Below are positions 23,589-32,128 of a DNA stretch of 64,000 nucleotides, piece after piece. Origin of the DNA: Bradyrhizobium prioriisuperbiae (GTDB lineage: Bacteria; Pseudomonadota; Alphaproteobacteria; Rhizobiales; Xanthobacteraceae); contig NZ_CP135921.1 of the NCBI RefSeq assembly GCF_032397745.1, forward strand, positions 4,700,501 to 4,764,500, given 5' to 3'. The translations under genes and the position numbers were made by a program. The notes beneath the pieces are model-generated. The model was not told the origin of the DNA. It searched no databases and saw only the letters and a program-made list of their open reading frames with translations. Numbering within the stretch: position 1 is the stretch's first letter; the number at the start of each line of letters is the position of its first letter.

Positions 23589-25828
23589 TGAACGCCCCGT
23601 TCGCATCCCTGTCCCGGCGCGCGCTGCTGCAAGGCGCGGGCGCCCTGGTCGTCGGATTCTCGCTCGATCCGGCCCACGCGCAGCAGGCCGCGCCCGTGCC
23701 GCCCGCCGCGGCGCCGCCGAAATTGCCCGGCAGCCTTGCTGGCAGTCCGTATCTTGATTCCTGGATCCGGCTCGACAGCAGCGGCGCCGTCACCGTGTTC
23801 TCCGGCAAGGCCGAACTCGGCCAGGGCATCAGGACCGCGCTGTTGCAGATCGCCGCCGAAGAACTCGACCTGCCGATTGAACGGCTGACGTTGGTCACCG
23901 CCGACACCGGCCGCACCGCGAACGAGGGTTATACCTCGGGCAGCCACTCCATGCAGGACAGCGGCACCGCGATCCGCCATGCGGCGGCGCAGGTGCGCGA
24001 GTTGCTGATCGCGGAAGCCGCGCGCCGGCTCAATCTCGACGCGGCGCAATTGAAGGCCGACAGCGGCGTGGTAGTCGCGCCCAATGGCAGCAAGTTGTCC
24101 TACAGTGATCTCGTCGGCACCACCGAGCAGCACGTCAAGGCCGAGCCGACCTCGCGGCTGCGCGATCCCAAGACCTTCAGGATCATGAATACGTCGCTGC
24201 GCCGGGTCGACATTCCCGCCAAGGTCACCGGCGGCGAGGCTTATGTGCAGGACATGCGGCTGCCCGGCATGCTGCACGCCCGCGTGGTGCGGCCGCCGAG
24301 TTATGGCGCGCAGTTCGCAGGCGCCGATATCGAGGCGGTCGCGGCGATGCCGGGCGTGGTCAAGGTGATCCGCAACGGCAATTTCCTGGCGGTGGTGGCG
24401 ATCAGGGAATTCCAGGCGATCAAGGCGATGCGAACGCTGGCGGCGAGCGCGCGCTGGAACGAGACCGCAAAATTGCCGGTGCACGCGCCGCTGCCGGAGG
24501 TGATCGCGGCGATGCCGGCGAAGGATTACAAGATCCTCGACAATCACGGCGCCACTGAGCCGGCGGTGACGACGGTGGAAGCGAGCTACACCCGTCCCTA
24601 TCAGTCGCACGGCTCGATCGGCCCGTCCTGTGCGGTGGCGCACTATGAGGGTGATATGGTGACGGTGTGGACCCACACCCAGGGCGTCTATCCCGATCGC
24701 GCGGCGATTGCCGAGATGCTGCGGATGCCGCCGGCGAAAGTCCGCTGCATCCACGTGCCGGGCGCGGGCTGTTACGGCCACAACGGCGCCGACGATGCCG
24801 CGGCTGATGCTGCGCTGATCGCCGTGGCATTGCCGGGCAAGCCGATCCGCCTGCAATGGATGCGCGAGCAGGAGCATGCCTGGGAGCCTTATGGTCCGGG
24901 GATGGTGACCGGCGCCAAGGCTTCGATCGACGCCAGTGGCAAGATCGTCGACTGGCGCTTCAGCGTGCGCAGCAACACCCACTCGATGCGGCCCGGCACG
25001 GCGGGCTCGCTGCTTGCCGGCCAGCACATCGAGAATCCGTTCCCTGTGCCGGAGCCGAAACCGCTGCCGCTGCCGGAAGGCGGCGGCGACCGCAACGCCA
25101 TTCCGATCTATGCCTTCGCCAATGCCGAGGTGATGCATCACTTCATTCCGGAGATGCCGCTGCGGATCTCGGCCATGCGCGCGCTCGGCGCCTATATGAA
25201 CATCTTCTCGATCGAGAGTTTCATGGATGAGACGGCAGCCGCGGCAAAAGCCGATCCGGTGGCCTTCCGGCTCAAGCATCTGACCGACGTGCGTGCGCGC
25301 GATGTCATCACCCTGGCCGCGGAAAAATTCGGCTGGGACAGGCGACTGAGGCCGGTGGACGGCCGCGGCTGCGGCTTCGCGTTCGCGCGCTACAAGAATC
25401 TCGCCGCGTATTGCGCCATTGCGATGGAGGTGGAGATCGATCGCGAAACCGGCCGCATTCACGTGATGCGCGCGGTGTCGGCGGTCGATGCCGGGCAGGT
25501 GGTCAGTCCCGACGGCATCCGCAACCAGATCGAGGGCGCGATCCTGCAGTCGCTGAGCTGGACGCTGTATGAGGCCGTCACCTTCGACGACACCCGCATC
25601 ACATCGGTCGACTGGGCGACTTATCCGATCCTGCGTTTCAACAGCGTGCCGCTCAGTGTCGATGTCCACATCATCGATCGTCCGGGATTGCCGTTCCTCG
25701 GCGCCGGCGAAGCGGGGCAGGGCCCGGCCGCGGCGGCGGTGGCCAATGCCATTGCGGACGCCACGGGCCAACGCTTGCGCGACCTGCCGCTGACGTCGGC
25801 GAGGCTGAAATCGGCGATCGGGATTTGA
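23588..25828 (+). CDS. Molybdopterin-binding large subunit of xanthine-dehydrogenase-family hydroxylase (IorB-like)
   Basis: Catalytic subunit, 746 residues, binding molybdenum cofactor. A twin-arginine signal (SRRALLQGAGALVVGFSLDP, then AHA-Q) indicates export with cofactor in place. Family segments: GKAELGQGIRTALLQIAAEE (residues about 76-95), TSGSHSMQDSG, IPAKVTGGEAYVQDMRLPG, GCYGHNGADDAAADA and, near the end, FLGAGEAGQGPAAAAVANAI with the conserved active-site Glu (GEAGQG). There is no FAD subunit gene; the cytochrome c upstream takes that role. Substrate class: N-heterocycle or aldehyde, not determinable here. Confidence 0.93.
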   Translation: MNAPFASLSRRALLQGAGALVVGFSLDPAHAQQAAPVPPAAAPPKLPGSLAGSPYLDSWIRLDSSGAVTVFSGKAELGQGIRTALLQIAAEELDLPIERLTLVTADTGRTANEGYTSGSHSMQDSGTAIRHAAAQVRELLIAEAARRLNLDAAQLKADSGVVVAPNGSKLSYSDLVGTTEQHVKAEPTSRLRDPKTFRIMNTSLRRVDIPAKVTGGEAYVQDMRLPGMLHARVVRPPSYGAQFAGADIEAVAAMPGVVKVIRNGNFLAVVAIREFQAIKAMRTLAASARWNETAKLPVHAPLPEVIAAMPAKDYKILDNHGATEPAVTTVEASYTRPYQSHGSIGPSCAVAHYEGDMVTVWTHTQGVYPDRAAIAEMLRMPPAKVRCIHVPGAGCYGHNGADDAAADAALIAVALPGKPIRLQWMREQEHAWEPYGPGMVTGAKASIDASGKIVDWRFSVRSNTHSMRPGTAGSLLAGQHIENPFPVPEPKPLPLPEGGGDRNAIPIYAFANAEVMHHFIPEMPLRISAMRALGAYMNIFSIESFMDETAAAAKADPVAFRLKHLTDVRARDVITLAAEKFGWDRRLRPVDGRGCGFAFARYKNLAAYCAIAMEVEIDRETGRIHVMRAVSAVDAGQVVSPDGIRNQIEGAILQSLSWTLYEAVTFDDTRITSVDWATYPILRFNSVPLSVDVHIIDRPGLPFLGAGEAGQGPAAAAVANAIADATGQRLRDLPLTSARLKSAIGI

Positions 25829-25974
25829 GGGGGCTTTGAGGCCACAAAGCGGTGCGGCATGTTCAGTGGCACGGGGCTGCGTTTGGGCATATTGCCACGC
25901 GGATTGAACTGGGCCCAAATATCGACTGATCGGTCCCGGCTGCGGTCGGTGATCCCAGTTCGAGGAGCCGTCCG

Positions 25975-27021
25975 GTGCGCCAAGCCAGTCATCATGTCAC
26001 ATCGCTGATCCATGGCCGTTCGGTGTTCAAAAGCGATCTGGGGTCGGTGACCCAGGTCGATGCCGATGAACTGCCGATCCTGAAGGGGCTTTCGATCAAG
26101 CGTCTTGTTCTGGCGCCGGGGGCGATCCGCGAGCCGCATTGGCACGCCAATGCCACGGAACTGGCTTACTGCGTGTCCGGCCGCCTGCTGGTTTCGATTC
26201 TCGGCAACCGCAGCGTCTTCTCGTCCTTTGCCATCGACGCCGGGCAGATGTTTCATGTTGAATCGGGAGCCATTCACGCCATCGAGAACATCGCCGCCGG
26301 CGCGGCCGAACTCATCATCGCGTTCCGGCACGAGCGTCCCGAGGATTTTTCGCTGCACGCCGCGTTCGGCGCGATGCCGGATGCCGTGCTCGGCAATACC
26401 TACGGGCTTGCCGCGTCCGCTTTCGCGCCGATCGTGCGCACCACGCAAGCGCCGTATATCGTGCGGCGGCAGGCCGGTGCTGTGATTCCGCCGACCGCGC
26501 TGCAAGGCAATTCACACAAGTTCGATGTCGAGGCGCAATCGGCCCCGGTGGCTTTTGACTATGGCTCCGCACGGCTGGCACGCGACCAGTTCTGGCCGGC
26601 GTTGAAGGATATGTCGATGTATTCGCTGCGCGTCACCAATATGGGCATGCGCGAACCACATTGGCATCCCGAGACCGCCGAGATGGGGTACGTGCATCGC
26701 GGTCATGCCCGGATGACGGTGCTCGATCCCGATGGCTCGACCGACACCTATCAACTCGGACCCGGCGATGTCTATTTCATCCCGCGCGCCTATCCGCACC
26801 ATATCGAGGTGCTGGGTCCGGACGAAATCCATTTCCTGATCTTCTTCGACCAGCCGACACCGGGCGATGTCGGTTATCGTGCGTCCGCATCCGCTTTCTC
26901 CCAGGACGTGCTGGCGTCGACACTCGGCGTCAGGATCGGCGACCTGCCGAAGCTGTCGGCGACATGGGCGGATCCGCTGATCGTGGGTCGCTGCAATCCA
27001 CAGAGTTCATTCGACGAATGA
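25975..27021 (+). CDS. Bicupin, oxalate-decarboxylase-like
   Basis: Two-domain cupin, 348 residues. Each domain has the metal set: REPHWHANATELAYCVSG (about residues 44-61) and REPHWHPETAEMGYVHRG (about 225-242), with later H in FHVESGAIHAIEN and FIPRAYPHHIEV. This spacing is that of oxalate decarboxylase/oxidase-type germin-like proteins, usually Mn-dependent. It has no signal peptide, so a cytosolic place is likely. GTG 25975 is the start (GAGGAGCCGTCCG upstream). It follows the molybdenum hydroxylase genes by 146 bp and may be a separate unit. Confidence 0.88.
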   Translation: MRQASHHVTSLIHGRSVFKSDLGSVTQVDADELPILKGLSIKRLVLAPGAIREPHWHANATELAYCVSGRLLVSILGNRSVFSSFAIDAGQMFHVESGAIHAIENIAAGAAELIIAFRHERPEDFSLHAAFGAMPDAVLGNTYGLAASAFAPIVRTTQAPYIVRRQAGAVIPPTALQGNSHKFDVEAQSAPVAFDYGSARLARDQFWPALKDMSMYSLRVTNMGMREPHWHPETAEMGYVHRGHARMTVLDPDGSTDTYQLGPGDVYFIPRAYPHHIEVLGPDEIHFLIFFDQPTPGDVGYRASASAFSQDVLASTLGVRIGDLPKLSATWADPLIVGRCNPQSSFDE

Positions 27022-27076
27022 TCGCCCGCTCGTCCTCACAAGCGCGCGTTTGGAGTCTTTGGTGTCGGCGCCGGTG

Positions 27077-28126
27077 TCAGCTGATGCCGAGCGCGCGGAT
27101 CAGGATGAAGCTGATCGCGATCAGCACCATCAGCGAGATGGTCACGGCCGTGGTGACGCGGCCGCCGGCGCGGGCGAGTTCGCGCGCGTCGACACCGAGG
27201 CCGAGCGCGGCCATCGAGAGCACGGTGAGGAAACCCGCGATCTGTGCGATCGGTTTCAGCGCGACTTCAGGAATGAGCCCGAGGGAGCGCAGCGTCGCCA
27301 GCACCAGAAAGCCGACAATGAACCAGGGCACCAGCCGGCCGAGGTTCAGGCGGCGCCTGGGCGAGGACGCCGTTTGATCCAGCCGCAGCAGCGGCGCCAG
27401 CAGCGACAGCGCCACCACCACCGGCCCCAGCATCAGCACGCGCACCAGCTTCACGAGAGTGCCGACCTGCGTGCTCACCAGCCCGACCGGGATGGTGGCG
27501 GCCAGCACCTGCGGCACGGCATAGACGGTGAGGCCCGCCAGCACGCCATACTGATGTTCCGAGAGGCCGGCGAGCGGCACGAACAGCGGCAGGCCGATCA
27601 CCATCAAGACGCCGATCGCCGCGGTGAAGGCGATCGACGCGGCCACGTCGTTGCTGTCGGCATCGATGATGGGGGCGACCGCGGCGATCGCCGAGTTGCC
27701 GCAGATCGAGTTGCCGCAGGCGATCAGGATCGACATCTTGGTGGGCAGGCCGAGCAGCCGGCAGGTGGCGTAACTCGCGCCGATCGCGAGCACGACGGTG
27801 CCCAGGATGCCGGCCAACAGCGCCGGTCCCGATGCGACGATAGCGGTGAGGCTGAGAGAGGCGCCGAGCAGGGTGACCGCGACCTCGAGCAGCTGCTTGG
27901 CGCTGAAGGCGATGCCGGACTGGAACCGCTCGGGCGGGGTCCAGGCGGTGCGGATGGCGACGCCGATCAGGATCGCCATTACCAGGGCCTCGACATAAGG
28001 ATGGCTGAAGACCCGTTCCTCGATAGCCTGGATGCCCATGGCGACGGCGGTGATGGCAAGACAGATGACGATCCCGGGCAGCAGGGCAGCCAGGGCCAGA
28101 CGGGGTGGGCGGGCGGGTGGGGTCAT
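27077..28126 (-). CDS. YeiH/UPF0324-type putative sulfate exporter
   Basis: Inner-membrane protein, 349 residues from ATG 28126, about ten helices. Family marks include ILLGVAIRT-like AILIGVAIRTAW, LLEVAVTLLGASLSL, and CGNSICGNSAIAAVAPIIDA, the glycine-asparagine-rich signature, plus AVPQVLAAT and the C-terminal MAALGLGVDARELARAGGR. Members are annotated as putative sulfate exporters linked to sulfonate or cysteate breakdown. Upstream the frame stays open to 28246, but that region is not hydrophobic. It ends 56 bp after the convergent bicupin gene. Confidence 0.87.
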   Translation of the reverse strand: MTPPARPPRLALAALLPGIVICLAITAVAMGIQAIEERVFSHPYVEALVMAILIGVAIRTAWTPPERFQSGIAFSAKQLLEVAVTLLGASLSLTAIVASGPALLAGILGTVVLAIGASYATCRLLGLPTKMSILIACGNSICGNSAIAAVAPIIDADSNDVAASIAFTAAIGVLMVIGLPLFVPLAGLSEHQYGVLAGLTVYAVPQVLAATIPVGLVSTQVGTLVKLVRVLMLGPVVVALSLLAPLLRLDQTASSPRRRLNLGRLVPWFIVGFLVLATLRSLGLIPEVALKPIAQIAGFLTVLSMAALGLGVDARELARAGGRVTTAVTISLMVLIAISFILIRALGIS

Positions 28127-28266
28127 CGGGTCGAGGGGCCGTTTCGGAGGGAGTGGGTAGAAACTTCCAAATCCGATTGTGGATAGGGAATAATGCTTCC
28201 CGGCGCACGCGAAATTCGAAAAATGCGTCCATTTATTGCCTAGCACCCATGCGCTATCTGTCTAGC

Positions 28267-28494
28267 ATGAGCAGCCACACCGAAAACCGCGAGATTCAGA
28301 GCGTTTCGTTCGATCCGTTCGGCGAAAAGGCTGTGGTCGTGCGCCCGGCCCCCCGGGACGGACGGTCGTATCGGACCGGAATCATTGTGTTCTGGGCGAT
28401 CGCGCTGCTGCTGGTCGGCGGCCGGATCTATACCTCGGACCTGCCGATTGCCCGCACCGTGGTCGCCGCTTTGACCGGCACCATCGCGCAGTAG
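28267..28494 (+). CDS. Small single-pass membrane protein, hypothetical
   Basis: 75 residues (ATG 28267; ATG 28249 would add six). The hydrophilic N-terminus (about 40 residues, with FDPFGEKAVVVRPAPRDGR) is followed by one membrane helix (TGIIVFWAIALLLVGGRIY, about 42-60) and a short tail. Not recognised. It is divergent from the YeiH gene and convergent with the pentapeptide-repeat gene. Confidence 0.6.
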   Translation: MSSHTENREIQSVSFDPFGEKAVVVRPAPRDGRSYRTGIIVFWAIALLLVGGRIYTSDLPIARTVVAALTGTIAQ

Positions 28495-28546
28495 ACCACG
28501 TCGGTTCACGGATCTCTCGTCGGTTCGCCGATCGTTCTTCCCTGGA

Positions 28547-28822
28547 TTAGTCCTTCTTGCCTTGATGGTAGGCCGCGAGCAGATCCTCGATCGCGATGCC
28601 ATTGATGCGCATGCCCTCGATCCGGCAATCGGTCAGATTGGCGCCGGCCATGTTGGCATTGTTGACATGCAATCCGGCGAGGTTGGCATTGTCGATGCGC
28701 AGGCCGCTCATGTTCACATTGTGAGCCGTCCAGCCCGACATGTTGACGTCCTCGAATGTCGACCCGGAGACGTCGGCGCCCTCGATGTTCATTCGTCGTC
28801 TGGTGCCCTTGGCGATATCCAT
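28547..28822 (-). CDS. Short pentapeptide-repeat-like protein
   Basis: 91 residues containing about ten A(N/D)LxG-type repeats: VSGSTFEDVNMSGWTAHNVN, LRIDNANLAGLHVNNANMAG, and so on (residues about 16-75), ending with DLLAAYHQGKKD. This is the right-handed quadrilateral beta-helix pattern, but with only two to three coils. A strong GGAGG lies before ATG 28822. Function unknown; such proteins are sometimes protein-protein modules. Stand-alone gene next to the palindromic repeat at 28868. Confidence 0.75.
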   Translation of the reverse strand: MDIAKGTRRRMNIEGADVSGSTFEDVNMSGWTAHNVNMSGLRIDNANLAGLHVNNANMAGANLTDCRIEGMRINGIAIEDLLAAYHQGKKD

Positions 28823-28867
28823 GGATAGTCCTCCAAAAATTGATCTCAGGTATCAGACGTCAGCACC

Positions 28868-28944
28868 GTAGCCCGGATGAGCGCAGCGACATCCGGGATA
28901 AACGCTCAATTAGCCCCGGATGTCGCTTCGCTCATCCGGGCTAC
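28868..28944. repeat. Palindromic intergenic element, family 1, copy 1
   Basis: Starts GTAGCCCGGATGAGCGCAGC and ends with its near-complement (GCTTCGCTCATCCGGGCTAC), arms of about 30 bp around a short A/T-containing centre. Sister copies at 35000, 39569 and 63802. As RNA it forms a long hairpin and could act as a bidirectional terminator for the pentapeptide-repeat and MFS genes. Confidence 0.85.
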
Positions 28945-28947
28945 AGC

Positions 28948-30234
28948 CTATCCCTCCGCCGTCAGAACCCGGCCACGGGTTTCGGGCAGCGCATAAGCGG
29001 CCAAGAAAAACAGTGCGTAAGCGGCGACCGCGAAGATCGCAATCGCGTTCGCCAGTGTCGTGGTCTGCGACAGATAGCCGACCAGGAACGGAAACAGCGC
29101 GCCGATGCCGCGGCCGAAATTGTAGCAGAAGCCCTGGCCGGAGCCGCGCAAGCGTGTCGGATAAAGCTCTGTGAGGAACGCTCCGACGCCGGAGAAATAT
29201 CCCGAGGCGAAGAAGCCGAGCGGGAAACCCAGCACCCACAGCAGTTCGTTGCTCAGCGTCATCTGGGTGTAGACCAGCACCACGGCGATGGCGCCGATTG
29301 AAAAGATCAGGAACAGGTTGCGGCGGCCGATGCGGTCGGCGAGCCACGCGCCGACCAGATAACCGATGAACGAGCCGATGATCAGTGCGGCGAGATAGCC
29401 GGTGGAGGACACGATCGAAAGCTTGCGCTCGGTGGTGAGGAAACGCGGCACCCAGAAGGTGATGGCGTAATAGCCGCCCTGGCAGCCGGTGGCGACCAGC
29501 GAAGCGAGGATGGTGGTCTTCAGGATCGGGCCGGAAAAGATCTCCCAGATCCTGGGGCGATCGCCCGAACTCGATTGTCGCGCCATCGTCTCAGCCGAGA
29601 CCGTCGGCTCCTCCACATAACGGCGCAGGTAGAACACCAAGAGCGCCGGCAGCACGCCGATGGCGAACATCCAGCGCCAGGCCTGCTCCGCCGGCAGCAG
29701 GCTGAACAGCAACGCCTGCGCCAGCACGGCGAGGCCCCAGCCGACCGCCCAGCCGGACTGCACCGAGCCGACTGCGCGTCCGCGATACTGCGCGCGGATG
29801 GTTTCGCCCATCAGCACGGCGCCGGCCGCCCATTCGCCGCCGAAGCCGAAGCCGAGCAGCGCGCGGGCGATCAAGAGCTGGTTGAAATCCTGCACAAAGG
29901 CGCAGACCAGCGAAAACGCCGAAAACCAGATGATGGTGATCTGCATGGTGCGCACGCGGCCGATGCGGTCGCACATGAAGCCGGCAAACCAGCCGCCGAT
30001 GGCGGACGCCAGCAGCGTCACCGTGCCCGCGAGCCCCGCCAGACCAGCGTCGACATTCCACAACTTGATGATGGTGCCAATCACCAGCGGATAGATCATG
30101 AAGTCCATGCCGTCGAGCGCCCAGCCGGTGGCGCAGGCCCAGAACGTGCGCCGTTCCGGCACGTTCATGTCGCGGTAGAAGGCGGTGAGGCTGGTGTCGT
30201 CAGGCAGGACGACTTTCGCGGCATCGGTGCTCAT
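28948..30234 (-). CDS. MFS transporter, metabolite:H+ symporter (aromatic acid/sialate type)
   Basis: Inner-membrane proton symporter for an organic acid, 428 residues, twelve helices. MFS motifs: GWFAGFMCDRIGRVRTMQ in loop 2-3, FGGEWAAGAVLMGETIRAQY with the R-x-x-x-x-G/E pattern of the metabolite:H+ symporter subfamily, and GAWLADRIGRRNLFL in loop 8-9. The family includes benzoate, shikimate and sialate carriers; residues defining substrate are not visible. ATG 30234 is followed upstream by about 325 bp shared with the divergent unknown operon. Confidence 0.9.
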   Translation of the reverse strand: MSTDAAKVVLPDDTSLTAFYRDMNVPERRTFWACATGWALDGMDFMIYPLVIGTIIKLWNVDAGLAGLAGTVTLLASAIGGWFAGFMCDRIGRVRTMQITIIWFSAFSLVCAFVQDFNQLLIARALLGFGFGGEWAAGAVLMGETIRAQYRGRAVGSVQSGWAVGWGLAVLAQALLFSLLPAEQAWRWMFAIGVLPALLVFYLRRYVEEPTVSAETMARQSSSGDRPRIWEIFSGPILKTTILASLVATGCQGGYYAITFWVPRFLTTERKLSIVSSTGYLAALIIGSFIGYLVGAWLADRIGRRNLFLIFSIGAIAVVLVYTQMTLSNELLWVLGFPLGFFASGYFSGVGAFLTELYPTRLRGSGQGFCYNFGRGIGALFPFLVGYLSQTTTLANAIAIFAVAAYALFFLAAYALPETRGRVLTAEG

Positions 30235-30559
30235 GGAGGCTCCCTTGTTGGTCTTGTTCTTGGTTTTGATCGCGTTCCTGGTCGCCAGGCCGCTGGGGCG
30301 GCCGGCAGGAGACAGTATACGACGATCTGCATCATTGCAGGGAAACGACGTTTCCGGTCCCCGGCGACGGCATGGTCACGAGAATTTTGACGACGATTGC
30401 CGAAATCAGCGGCGTCTCTTCAATCAGGAGGCGATGGTTTTATCTTGTCAGCCTGAAGTTGTGATGTCAGGTTATCGGCATTTCCGAAAGACTTTATTCC
30501 TCGCGATTTTTTCTGCGCGCCTCCCGGACCTGACTCGCGCATTTTGAACAGAGGTCGAG
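30235..30559. other. Divergent intergenic region, possibly with a 37-residue leader ORF
   Basis: Between the MFS gene and the unknown operon. At 30434-30547 a 37-codon frame (MVLSCQPEVVMSGYRHFRKT then LFLAIFSARLPDLTRAF) begins two bases after AGGAGG, which is too close for an ideal ribosome-binding site, and ends 12 bp before the next gene. It may be a leader or spurious. No clear operator or promoter was recognised. Confidence 0.35.
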
Positions 30560-30820
30560 ATGGTCACCAAACCCGGTCGGACATCGAAGAAGCTGACATC
30601 GGCAAAACAGCCGCGCGTTGCCGCTGGCCAAGTGAGCGAGGTGACTGACAAGACACCAAAAAGGCCCGCCAGGTCACCGCAAAAAAAGCAGGCCGATCCG
30701 GCGCCAAAGCCAAAGCTGAAGTTTCCTCCGTTTCGACCGTTTCCGATTGGCGAACGCGTCAAGGGGCTGCGGGAAGCGGGAGAGGGGCGCCCGGGAGCGC
30801 GGGCAAAGCCCAAAAAATGA
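30560..30820 (+). CDS. Small Lys/Pro-rich basic protein, hypothetical (unknown operon, gene 1)
   Basis: 86 residues, strongly basic: a disordered-looking N-terminus rich in K, T, P and R, then KPKLKFPPFRPFPIGERVKG (about residues 50-69). The core PKxKFP...PxPIG recurs in the second gene (PKKKFPEHIPLPIGT). No membrane segment. Starts after GAGGTCGAG. It leads a run of three same-strand genes; function not known. Confidence 0.55.
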   Translation: MVTKPGRTSKKLTSAKQPRVAAGQVSEVTDKTPKRPARSPQKKQADPAPKPKLKFPPFRPFPIGERVKGLREAGEGRPGARAKPKK

Positions 30821-30887
30821 TGTCGGTTCGCGGCGACATCGATGTCGTCGATGTCGTCGTTGCTCCATCCGCCGTTTGTTGGAGACC

Positions 30888-31283
30888 ATGATGCCAGCCC
30901 AGCTCATCCTGCTTCAGGCCGCGACAGCCAAGGCCGACGGCAAACCGCCGAAACAAAAACCGGCAAAGCGCCCCGATGACGTGACGGCCGCTCCCAAGCC
31001 GCCGGCTCCGCCGAAGAAGAAATTTCCCGAACACATTCCACTTCCCATTGGAACGCTCATTGTGATGGGACAGGAGCCGCATGGGGTGGGCCATTTCGAC
31101 AATCTCTCGTCGTTGGCGGCTTCGCTGCGTACCAAAGTGGGGAGTTTGCCAGGCGGTTCCAACACCGTGTTCGCGACGGTCGGCGATATCGCGGACCTGC
31201 AGTCGACATCGTTGCATGACAGCCTGGCGAAGCTTCCCGATCATCTGACGATCGTTGTCGGCCAGGGGACGTTCAATGACTGA
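30888..31283 (+). CDS. Hypothetical protein sharing a PKKKFP-PIG module (unknown operon, gene 2)
   Basis: 131 residues. The Lys/Pro-rich N-terminal segment (KPPKQKPAKRPDDVTAAPKP) is followed by PKKKFPEHIPLPIGTLIVMG, related to the end of gene 1. A compact C-terminal region (about 70-131) follows with alternating hydrophobic strands, FATVGDIADLQSTSLHDSLA and LPDHLTIVVGQGT. TTGGAGACC precedes ATG 30888. The 3' end overlaps the next gene by eight bases, showing they are co-translated. Not recognised. Confidence 0.6.
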   Translation: MMPAQLILLQAATAKADGKPPKQKPAKRPDDVTAAPKPPAPPKKKFPEHIPLPIGTLIVMGQEPHGVGHFDNLSSLAASLRTKVGSLPGGSNTVFATVGDIADLQSTSLHDSLAKLPDHLTIVVGQGTFND

Positions 31284-32118
31284 CACCGATACGAACAAAC
31301 TCTATGTGGATGCGCGGGCGTCGCTGCGCGATACGGCGAAGTGGATTGTCACCATCCTGGGGGCGACAGTCGTCGTGGTCATCGGCGGTGGACTGATCGC
31401 GAAGATCGCCGACCTGGACACGCTGCCGAGGGTGGCCGCGGCCTGTTGCCTTTTGCTGCTGACGCTGTTTTGCCTGATCCCGCTGCGATCGGCCGTCGAC
31501 ATCGTCGCCTCGTCGCTGACGCCGCTCGGTACCATGGCCCTCTCGCAGGATTATGACGACGCCCGCACCATCGTGAACGGCTGGTTGGCGGGACATTATC
31601 CGCCTGGAATCGACACCATCGAGACGCTCTACGGTGAGTATCTCGATCAGACCGCGATCGTGAACAATCCGGCAAAATCCGATCAGCAGCGAACTGACGC
31701 CGCTGGCGTGCTGGGGGAACTGCAGCCGAGAATCCGGGAAGTCATCGAGATCACCAACACGGAACATCTCCGGCTCAAGTTCGACAGGATGGTCAGAGCG
31801 ACCAGCTATGCACTGCCGATTATCGGCCTCTCGCTGTTCGCGTTCCTGACCCTGTCACACAAGGACGACGCGACCGAAAAGGCGCTCAAGAAGCCGTCGC
31901 TGTTGCAGATTGCGTGGAGCGGCGACGTCGAGGAGGTGCTCAAGAAGGCCGGCATGCCGTCGAGTTGCTACATGAGCACGCCGCCGAAATGGATCCAGCT
32001 TTCGGAGATGTCGGGACTGCGTGCCGGCGTGCTGGTCGTGCCCCGCGATCTCGGAACCGGATGTCCGGCTGTCCGCGTCATCGTCACGAACGCCAACCAG
32101 GTGATCCCGTTCGACTGA
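31276..32118 (+). CDS. Hypothetical membrane protein, three predicted helices (unknown operon, gene 3)
   Basis: 280 residues. Two N-terminal membrane helices (WIVTILGATVVVVIGGGLIA, about 23-42, and VAAACCLLLLTLFCLIPL, about 53-70), a cytosolic helical region (about 85-180), a third helix (SYALPIIGLSLFAFLTL, about 180-196), then an exposed C-terminal domain of about 85 residues (WSGDVEEVLKKAGMPSSCYM ... GVLVVPRDLGTGCPAVRVIV) with two cysteines. The start overlaps the upstream gene. Its layout, with two membrane-flanked domains, suggests a sensor or scaffold, but no family is recognised. Confidence 0.7.
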   Translation: MTDTDTNKLYVDARASLRDTAKWIVTILGATVVVVIGGGLIAKIADLDTLPRVAAACCLLLLTLFCLIPLRSAVDIVASSLTPLGTMALSQDYDDARTIVNGWLAGHYPPGIDTIETLYGEYLDQTAIVNNPAKSDQQRTDAAGVLGELQPRIREVIEITNTEHLRLKFDRMVRATSYALPIIGLSLFAFLTLSHKDDATEKALKKPSLLQIAWSGDVEEVLKKAGMPSSCYMSTPPKWIQLSEMSGLRAGVLVVPRDLGTGCPAVRVIVTNANQVIPFD

Positions 32119-32128
32119 GCGTCTTGTT

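Noticed and set aside
23393..25918. 841-codon open frame antisense to the molybdenum hydroxylase large subunit
   Set aside because: High-GC shadow of a gene with clear motifs on the plus strand; the product is low-complexity.
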